Assembly (NCBI RefSeq): GCF_030316765.1
Contig: NZ_JASZYT010000010.1
Coordinates: 62,001 to 126,000, forward strand
DNA: 64,000 nt
Origin: Variovorax saccharolyticus
GTDB lineage: Bacteria; Pseudomonadota; Gammaproteobacteria; Burkholderiales; Burkholderiaceae_C
Reading direction: 5' to 3'
In this document: positions 59,310 through 64,000 of the stretch, one piece after another
Layout of the letters: the number at the start of each line of letters is the position of its first letter
Position numbering within the stretch: the stretch's first letter is position 1
Position numbers and translations under genes: made by a program
The notes under the pieces: model-generated
Seen by the model: only the letters and a program-made list of their open reading frames with translations
The model's database searches: none
What the model was told of the DNA's origin: nothing

Positions 59310-60598
59310 GGCGCATCCCCTGCTGGCTCGAGCGCGGCCACTTGCAGGTCCTGCAGGCGCAGGCCGGCGGCCTCCATCCGCTGCACCAGAGAACCGCTGT
59401 CGCTGCGCAAGGTCGCCGCGGTGCCCGCATCGCTCGCCGCCAGCCGGGCCTGCACGCCGCTGCCCGCGAGGCTCAAGCGCAGATTCACCTCGCCGAGCCG
59501 CGGCAGGCTCATCGAGACCGAGGTCGACCAGCGCTGCGGCCTGTCCTCGACCGATTCATCGGTCGACGGGTCGGCGGCTTCCTTCTCGACCGACCAGTTC
59601 ATCGCCACGCCCGGCCAGGCCTCGCCGTTCCAGCGGAAGACCGCGGTGGCCAGCAGGTCCAGCTGCTGATGCACCAGGTTCACGGCATGGGGGTGGATCA
59701 CTTCGGCCGGCGGCGTCGCAGCCTTGGCGGCGGCAGCGCTCGCGTGCTGGGCCGATGCGGCTTCTTCGATGCGGCTGGAAACCGGCGCATCCGGGGCCGT
59801 CGCCGGACGCACCGCGTCGGCGCTGCCGTAGGCCGCCTGCAGCCGGGCCGCTTCCGGCGCCGGAGGCACGGCGGCATCGGAAGCGGGCGGCGCCCGGCCA
59901 TCCACCGGGACGGCAGCGGCGCTGCCAGCGGCGGCCGCCGGCAAGGCACTGCGGGCCAGGGAGGCGGGCGCGTCGCCGTCCGGCATCGGCTCGGCGACAT
60001 CGAGAGTAGCGGCGAGAGTGGCGGCGACGGCTGTGTCCTCAGCCCCCGGTGCCGCCGGGATCGGCGCCGCCGCAGCCTGCGGCTCGGCCGCCCGCTGTGC
60101 AGCCAGCGGGGTCGCCCAGCGCGCCTGGGGCTCTTCCAGCAGCTGGGCCAGCGACCGGGTGCCGGCAGCGAACTCGACCAGGTGGGACTCGTAGAACAGG
60201 CCGCTGTGGGCCACGGTCTGCGACAGCGCGCTGGCCAGGGCCGGCGCCGAAGGCGGCTGGCGCGAGGGCCAGGCCGGCGCGGTGCCTCGCACCGGAGCGG
60301 CATCGGCCTCGAGGTTGGCCAGCACCGCGCTGATGACGCGCGCCGCCACCGAGAGTTCGGCCTCGGGCGCTTGCCGGCCCGCGGCGCCCGCTGCTGCCGG
60401 AAGGCCCGAAGGACCACCGGGCAGCACGCGCTCGAGCGCGGCCTTCGAGGGCAGGCGGACGTCGTTCTCGACCTTCAGCACCGGCACGGCCGCGCCGGGC
60501 GCGCCGATCTGGGCCTCGCCCTTGATCGCGAGCACGTCAAGCCGCGGCGAAGCCTTGACGGCCAGCAGCGCATCGATCAGTCCGGTGAGTCCGCTCAT
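59306..60598 (-). CDS. fliK: Flagellar hook-length control protein FliK
   Basis: A 430-residue protein. The first 300 residues are Ala/Pro-rich and low in order, as expected of the ruler part. The C-terminal domain (about 310-420) is the Flg_hook fold: LDLLATAVFRWNGEAWPGVAMNWSVE ... WSTSVSMSLPRLGEVNLRLSLAGSGVQARLAASDAGTAATLRSDSGSLVQRMEAAGLRLQDLQV, with the 'L.lP.LG.v.v.l...g..v.v...........L......L...L...Gl' pattern. It is secreted during hook assembly and then signals FlhB to change substrates. It lies 16 bp behind fliT and overlaps flhX. Confidence 0.92.
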   Translation of the reverse strand: MSGLTGLIDALLAVKASPRLDVLAIKGEAQIGAPGAAVPVLKVENDVRLPSKAALERVLPGGPSGLPAAAGAAGRQAPEAELSVAARVISAVLANLEADAAPVRGTAPAWPSRQPPSAPALASALSQTVAHSGLFYESHLVEFAAGTRSLAQLLEEPQARWATPLAAQRAAEPQAAAAPIPAAPGAEDTAVAATLAATLDVAEPMPDGDAPASLARSALPAAAAGSAAAVPVDGRAPPASDAAVPPAPEAARLQAAYGSADAVRPATAPDAPVSSRIEEAASAQHASAAAAKAATPPAEVIHPHAVNLVHQQLDLLATAVFRWNGEAWPGVAMNWSVEKEAADPSTDESVEDRPQRWSTSVSMSLPRLGEVNLRLSLAGSGVQARLAASDAGTAATLRSDSGSLVQRMEAAGLRLQDLQVAALEPAGDAP

Positions 60599-60614
60599 GT
60601 CAGGCTTTCGCGCT

Positions 60615-60947
60615 TCAGTGCGGGGGGCCGTAGGCCTTGCCCAGGCTGCGCTGCTGCTGCAGGAAGGTCATGCGGGCGATCAGCTGTTCGATCTGCGGCT
60701 TGACCAGCCCGCTGACCTCGTCCTGATCGGCGCGGATGCGCTCGATGAGCCGCAGCGCTTCCTCGAACTGGCTCGGGTCGAGCGCCTCCATCGGCGCGAG
60801 CACCTTGAGCCGGTCGACGATTGCCGCGCATTTTTCCTCGAGTGCGGGAAGCTGTCCCCACTCCTTGGAGCGGGCCAGTTCCGCCATGAGTGCAACGCCC
60901 GAGGCAAGCTGCCCGTAGCAATGCACGACTTCACTCCTGGTTGCCAT
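60615..60947 (-). CDS. fliT: Flagellar export chaperone FliT
   Basis: A 110-residue all-helical protein located directly behind fliS, as in most fliDST clusters. Its sequence (VVHCYGQLASGVALMAELARSKEWGQLPALEEKCAAIVDRLK ... FEEALRLIERIRADQDEVSGLVKPQIEQLIARMTFLQQQRSLGKAYG) has the amphipathic helices and the terminal 'R....Y' end of FliT. FliT keeps the cap protein FliD export-ready and in enterics binds FlhC. Sequence conservation in this family is low, so position and length carry much of the assignment. A ribosome site (AGGAG) precedes ATG 60947. Confidence 0.88.
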   Translation of the reverse strand: MATRSEVVHCYGQLASGVALMAELARSKEWGQLPALEEKCAAIVDRLKVLAPMEALDPSQFEEALRLIERIRADQDEVSGLVKPQIEQLIARMTFLQQQRSLGKAYGPPH

Positions 60948-60985
60948 GGTGATGGTGTCCCCTGTTGGTGTATTTGTCGGACGCG

Positions 60986-61408
60986 TCAGATATGCGCCGG
61001 TCCGGCGTCGATCTCGCGCCAGGCCGATGCGATGTTCTCGAGCAGGCCATCGGCCTCGTCGAGTGCCTGCGCGTCGTTGCGCAGGTTGGCTTGCAAGAGC
61101 CGCTGGATGATGTAGCCGTAGAGCGCCGACAGGTTGGCCACCAGGGCCTCCCCTTCGGGGCCCGCGGACTTCGCGTCGAGCGCGGCCTTGAGGCCGTTGT
61201 CGACGATGTCGATCGCCTTCGAGATGGCGTTGCCCTTGGGGCCGATGTCGCCGCTGGCCATGTGGTGACGGGCCATGCCGATGGTCGACCTGGCGCCATC
61301 GAACAGCATGCAGATCAGCTGGTGCGGCGAGGCGCTCATGGCGCCGGTTTCCACGCCGACGCGCGCATAGGCGCCGGCGCCGGTCCTGAAAGTGTGCGGG
61401 GTGTACAT
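60986..61408 (-). CDS. fliS: Flagellin export chaperone FliS
   Basis: A 140-residue helical-bundle protein. It starts MYTPHTFRTGAGAYARVGVETG, the family's 'Y..v.v.ta' opening, then ASPHQLICMLFDGARSTIGMARHHMASGDIGPKGNAISKAIDIVDNGLKAALDAKSAG and LSALYGYIIQRLLQANLRNDAQALDEADGLLENIASAWREI. The 'sp..Li.mLydga...l..A......gd...k...i.KA..Ii..L...Ld' pattern is diagnostic. It binds the C-terminal D0 helix of FliC to prevent early polymerisation. It lies between fliD (22 bp) and fliT (38 bp). Confidence 0.96.
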   Translation of the reverse strand: MYTPHTFRTGAGAYARVGVETGAMSASPHQLICMLFDGARSTIGMARHHMASGDIGPKGNAISKAIDIVDNGLKAALDAKSAGPEGEALVANLSALYGYIIQRLLQANLRNDAQALDEADGLLENIASAWREIDAGPAHI

Positions 61409-61430
61409 CGGCGTCCTTCGGTGCTTGGAA

Positions 61431-62879
61431 CTACTTGCTGCTGGCGCTCATGGCCTCGAACTGCTGCGACAGGTAGGTCATGGTGTTGTTCATGCTGTTG
61501 ATCAGCACGTCGAGCTGGTTGAACTGCTTGCGATAGCGATCCACCGTGGCCTCGACGCGGGTCTGCATCGCGTCGTACTGCTCGTCGAGCTGCTTGATGG
61601 TCGTGGTGATGCCGTCGGTCGCCACCTTGAGGGAACCGCCGGTCTTGGTGAGGTCTTCGACCAGCGCATCCAGCTGCTTGCCGTAGCCCGCCTTGCTTCC
61701 GGTCGCGCTGGCGAAGAGCTTCGAGACGCCTTCGAGGTTGGTGCTGAGCGCCTTCTCGAGCTTGGCCGAGTCGACCGCCAGGGTGCCGTCCTTCTGGAAG
61801 CCGACACCGATCTCGGTCAGCACCTTCATGTCGTCGGCTCCGCCGGCCTGTGGCGTGGTCAAGGCCTGGCGGATGCGGGTCTGGAGGTTGCGCAGGGTCG
61901 TATCGCCCATCAGCGCAGCGCCGGTCTTGGTGTCGGCGTCGTAGGAGGTCAGGCTGCTGGCCGTGCTCTGCAGGCTGTTGTAGGCCTTGACGAAGTCGTT
62001 GATCGCGCTCGTCACCGAGCTCGTGTTGGCCTTCATCGCCAGGGTCGTCGTGCCGGTGCCGACCAGCGTCAGCGTGCTGCCCTGGATCGCTTCCTTGACC
62101 GAGTTGCTCGCGCTCGTGATCGCGATGCCGTTGACGGTGAGCTTGGCGTTCTGCGCCGCGGCGGTCTGCTGCAGGTTCTGCGTGCCGGCCGGGTCGTTGT
62201 TGAGCAGGTTCTGCAGCGCCGCATCGCCGTCGACCGAGATCCGCATGCTCGAGGCCTCGCCGGTCTGGGTGGAGACCAGCACCAGGCGATTGGGCGTGCC
62301 GCTGCCGTCGTTGACGATGCTGGCCGTGACGCCGGCATCGGCCGCGTTGATCGCATCGCGGATGCCGCCCAGCGTGTTGTTGGTGGCGTCGATGGTGATC
62401 GGCTTGGCCACTCGGGTCGTGTCCTTGGAGAAGGCCGCGCCGCTGTACTTTCCGGTGGCGGCGTCCAGCGTGCCGCCCGTGATGGTGCCGAAATCGATCG
62501 TGATCTTGCCGCTGCCGATGGCGGTGGTCGTGTTCAGTTGCCCCGCCGTGATGGCCGACTGCGATTGCGCCAGCTGCGAGACGTTGATGCTGTAGTTTCC
62601 GGCCGAGCTCGGGTCGGTGGACGCTGCGGCGAGGATGCCGCTCACCGAGGGCGTGCCCGTGACGGTGGAGAACAGCGCCGGGTCGGAGAGCTTCTTGGCG
62701 GCGGTCTGAAGAACGCCGAGCGCACTCTGCAGCGTGCCGTAGGCCGACAGCTTGCTGGTATAGCTCTTCGCCTTGGCCTGCAGGGCCACCAGCGGCTGGC
62801 TCTCCGCCGTCTGCAGCTGCGTGAGCAGCGTGCCCAGTTCGAGGTTGGAGCCCACGCCCAGGCTGGTGATCGTTGCCAT
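61431..62879 (-). CDS. fliD: Flagellar filament cap protein FliD
   Basis: A 482-residue secreted protein with ATG at 62879 (MATITSLGVGSNLELGTLLT). The N-terminal FliD_N part has LQTAESQPLVALQAKAKSYTSKLSAYGTLQSALGVLQ. The middle domains include NYSINVSQLAQSQSAITAGQ, TLGGIRDAINAADAGVTASIVNDGSG (flagellin-IN-type repeat) and AINDFVKAYNSLQSTASSLT. The FliD_C coiled part ends MQTRVEATVDRYRKQFNQLDVLINSMNNTMTYLSQQF. It forms the pentameric cap under which flagellin folds. Length is normal for Burkholderiales. It is 44 bp downstream of flaG. Confidence 0.96.
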   Translation of the reverse strand: MATITSLGVGSNLELGTLLTQLQTAESQPLVALQAKAKSYTSKLSAYGTLQSALGVLQTAAKKLSDPALFSTVTGTPSVSGILAAASTDPSSAGNYSINVSQLAQSQSAITAGQLNTTTAIGSGKITIDFGTITGGTLDAATGKYSGAAFSKDTTRVAKPITIDATNNTLGGIRDAINAADAGVTASIVNDGSGTPNRLVLVSTQTGEASSMRISVDGDAALQNLLNNDPAGTQNLQQTAAAQNAKLTVNGIAITSASNSVKEAIQGSTLTLVGTGTTTLAMKANTSSVTSAINDFVKAYNSLQSTASSLTSYDADTKTGAALMGDTTLRNLQTRIRQALTTPQAGGADDMKVLTEIGVGFQKDGTLAVDSAKLEKALSTNLEGVSKLFASATGSKAGYGKQLDALVEDLTKTGGSLKVATDGITTTIKQLDEQYDAMQTRVEATVDRYRKQFNQLDVLINSMNNTMTYLSQQFEAMSASSK

Positions 62880-62923
62880 CTTCGAGTTTCCTAGATTTCG
62901 TGTGAAAGAGAGAGCCGCGTGCC

Positions 62924-63280
62924 TCAGGCCTGCTGGCTCATCAGCAGGCCGGGCGCCTTGCCCATGACCTTCGCGATGCGAACCACTTCCTCGGTCGGGA
63001 TCTGCCGGATCACCACGCCGTTGGTCTGGTCGACCACCTTGACGATGACCTTGTCGGTCTCCTGGTCGATCTCGAACTGGAGGCTGATCGAACGGCTTTC
63101 GAGGCCTGCGTTGACTTCGCGCACCGCGGTCTCGATCTGCGCCGGCGTCGCCTCTTCGACCGCTGCCGCCGCCTCGCCGGCGCCGACACCCGCGGCCGCC
63201 GGCGCACCCGCGGCGCGGCCGACGAGCAGCTGCGTCCATGGGCTGTCCTTCGCGGGAATGGCTGGCATCGGGTTCGACAT
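62924..63280 (-). CDS. flaG: FlaG-family flagellar protein
   Basis: A 118-residue small protein, ATG 63280. The first 50 residues are Ala/Gly/Pro-rich; the FlaG domain follows: AVREVNAGLESRSISLQFEIDQETDKVIVKVVDQTNGVVIRQIPTEEVVRIAKVMGKAPGLLMSQQA, with the conserved 'l.F..de.t...vVkv.D..TgEVIRqIP.ee.l.l'. FlaG affects filament length and stability in several bacteria. Its place between fliC and fliD is the standard one. The preceding 149-bp gap contains two hairpins. Confidence 0.94.
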   Translation of the reverse strand: MSNPMPAIPAKDSPWTQLLVGRAAGAPAAAGVGAGEAAAAVEEATPAQIETAVREVNAGLESRSISLQFEIDQETDKVIVKVVDQTNGVVIRQIPTEEVVRIAKVMGKAPGLLMSQQA

Positions 63281-63313
63281 GATTTCCACCTTGGTTGCGG
63301 GATTCGCTGTGCT

Positions 63314-63367
63314 CTGCGGCCTTGTCTTTGCCATGGCCGCAGGGCATAGCGCAGGCCGCGAGGCCTG
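63314..63367 (-). terminator. Two GC hairpins between fliC and flaG
   Basis: CTGCGGCC/GGCCGCAG (63314-63321 and 63335-63342, 13-nt loop) and CAGGCC-GCGA-GGCCTG (63352-63367, GNRA-type tetraloop) are perfect inverted repeats in the 149-bp gap after the fliC stop. Neither has a T-run on the minus strand, so they may attenuate or stabilise the abundant flagellin mRNA rather than terminate it fully. Confidence 0.4.
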
Positions 63368-63429
63368 ACGCCGCCAGGGCCTTCCCTTGCGGGAGGGACC
63401 TGGCATTCCTTTCGTTATCTGCTAGTTGA

Positions 63430-64000
63430 TCAACGCAGGAGGGACAGCACGCCTTGCGTGGTCTGGTTGGCCTGCGACAGCACCGAGGTACCGGCTTGCT
63501 GCAGGATCTGGGCGCGCGTCATGTTCGACACTTCCACCGCGTAGTCCGCGTCTTCGATGCGCGAGCGCGACGACGACAGGTTGGTGATGGTGGTGCCGAG
63601 GTTGGCGATCGTCGAGTCGAAACGGTTCTGCACCGCACCCAGCGAGGAGCGCAGCTTGTCGACCTTCGACAGTGCTTCGTCGAGTGCCGCCAGCGGATCG
63701 GCGGTCGACGTGCTGCCGCTGCGAGCGTTCAGCGTGAATGCACCAGCCTTGGCCGAGTCGGCGTAGACCGTGTTGCCTGCGCCGTCCGTCACTGCGCCAT
63801 TGCTTTGCTCGTAGTACGAGGTCGTGGTGGTCGTTGCCGTGGTCAAAGCGCCCGCTGCATCGACGAAGGCCGCTGCGCCACCGATCGTGACGGCGCCATT
63901 GGCAGCCACTGCGTAGGTGGTCGGACCGGCTGCAACGGTAGCGGAATAGCCGCCCGCATTGCCGAGGTTCGTGAGTGCTGCGGCCGAGATCGACGCACCG
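63430..64000 (-). CDS. fliC: Flagellin FliC, C-terminal part (cut by window end)
   Basis: The frame is open to the window edge and gives about 189 C-terminal residues. The visible N-terminal side is a variable, Ala/Thr/Gly-rich surface region (TTATTTTTSYYEQSNGAVTDG). The conserved D1-D0 end follows: LAALDEALSKVDKLRSSLGAVQNRFDSTIANLGTTITNLSSSRSRIEDADYAVEVSNMTRAQILQQAGTSVLSQANQTTQGVLSLLR, which is diagnostic of flagellin and of the region that pairs with FliS and TLR5. The gene begins beyond 64,000, where a FliA-dependent promoter would be expected. Confidence 0.96.
   Translation of the reverse strand, partial: GASISAAALTNLGNAGGYSATVAAGPTTYAVAANGAVTIGGAAAFVDAAGALTTATTTTTSYYEQSNGAVTDGAGNTVYADSAKAGAFTLNARSGSTSTADPLAALDEALSKVDKLRSSLGAVQNRFDSTIANLGTTITNLSSSRSRIEDADYAVEVSNMTRAQILQQAGTSVLSQANQTTQGVLSLLR

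Noticed and set aside
62880..62923. Independent promoter between flaG and fliD
   Set aside because: The 44-bp gap holds only a ribosome site and no recognisable -35/-10 or FliA-type boxes; co-transcription is simpler.

Overview
The window is GC-rich DNA with strong G/C preference at third codon positions and very long shadow ORFs opposite real genes. The gene content points to a motile betaproteobacterium of the Burkholderiales, most likely Comamonadaceae (Variovorax-like): many orphan Bug-type (tripartite tricarboxylate) receptors beside CoA-transferases and crotonases, LysR/GntR/IclR regulators, a Porin_4-type porin, and an flhDC-fliA flagellar system with cheD, cheZ and flhF/flhG. The genus is an inference from style of content, not from a marker gene. 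I found no rRNA, tRNA, insertion sequence or CRISPR array.

Positions 1-40,700 are accessory catabolic DNA organised as regulator-headed modules. (a) 1-10,291: the end of an IclR regulator, then a ten-gene minus-strand block (cupin, three Bug receptors, alpha/beta hydrolase, SDR, epimerase-type dehydrogenase, cyclase-type hydrolase, FAH-family hydrolase, SMP-30 lactonase) with a divergent LysR gene at 10,428. (b) 11,343-15,057: a decaying patch with an SDR pseudogene, a frameshifted SnoaL-type gene carrying a zinc-ribbon-like end, a cupin and a LysR gene. (c) 15,197-27,994: a GntR regulator, a GST and a quinone oxidoreductase on minus; then on plus a complete Fe(III)-type ABC transporter, a Tat-exported carboxylesterase, a CoA-transferase, two unusual crotonases, a Bug receptor and a GST. 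This reads as uptake and CoA-dependent breakdown of an ester or acid. (d) 28,077-32,281: LysR, HMG-CoA-lyase family enzyme, CoA-transferase and Bug receptor. (e) 32,307-35,873: a 20-codon gene remnant, then 4-hydroxyphenylpyruvate dioxygenase, fumarylacetoacetase and a malate/lactate-dehydrogenase-family enzyme (tyrosine/homogentisate route, with hmgA not present here). (f) 36,092-40,678: a small unknown gene, a Bug receptor, a PhnD-like receptor, a YjdF-like membrane protein and a porin.

Positions 40,759-64,000 hold a nearly continuous minus-strand flagellar and chemotaxis locus. In transcription order from the right: fliC (cut by the window edge), flaG, fliD, fliS, fliT, fliK, an flhB-like flhX gene, an AT-rich regulatory gap, flhD, flhC, motA, motB, cheA, an HDOD gene, cheR, cheD, cheB, cheY, cheZ, flhB, flhA, flhF, flhG, fliA. 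FlhD4C2 would start the cascade and FliA would drive the late genes. Many neighbours overlap by 4 bp (flhD/flhC, flhA/flhF, flhB/flhA, cheR/cheD, cheD/cheB, fliK/flhX), which supports translational coupling.

Points most worth follow-up: an 836-residue FlhF with a large C-terminal extension; a FlhG whose nucleotide-binding loop has lost the canonical lysines; a che operon with an HDOD protein but no cheW or receptor gene; an AT-rich gap upstream of flhDC with repeated CATTG/CAATG dyads and a CRP-like palindrome; a crotonase pair lacking the usual catalytic glutamates; and several gene remnants and frame-disrupted genes marking recombination scars in the catabolic half.
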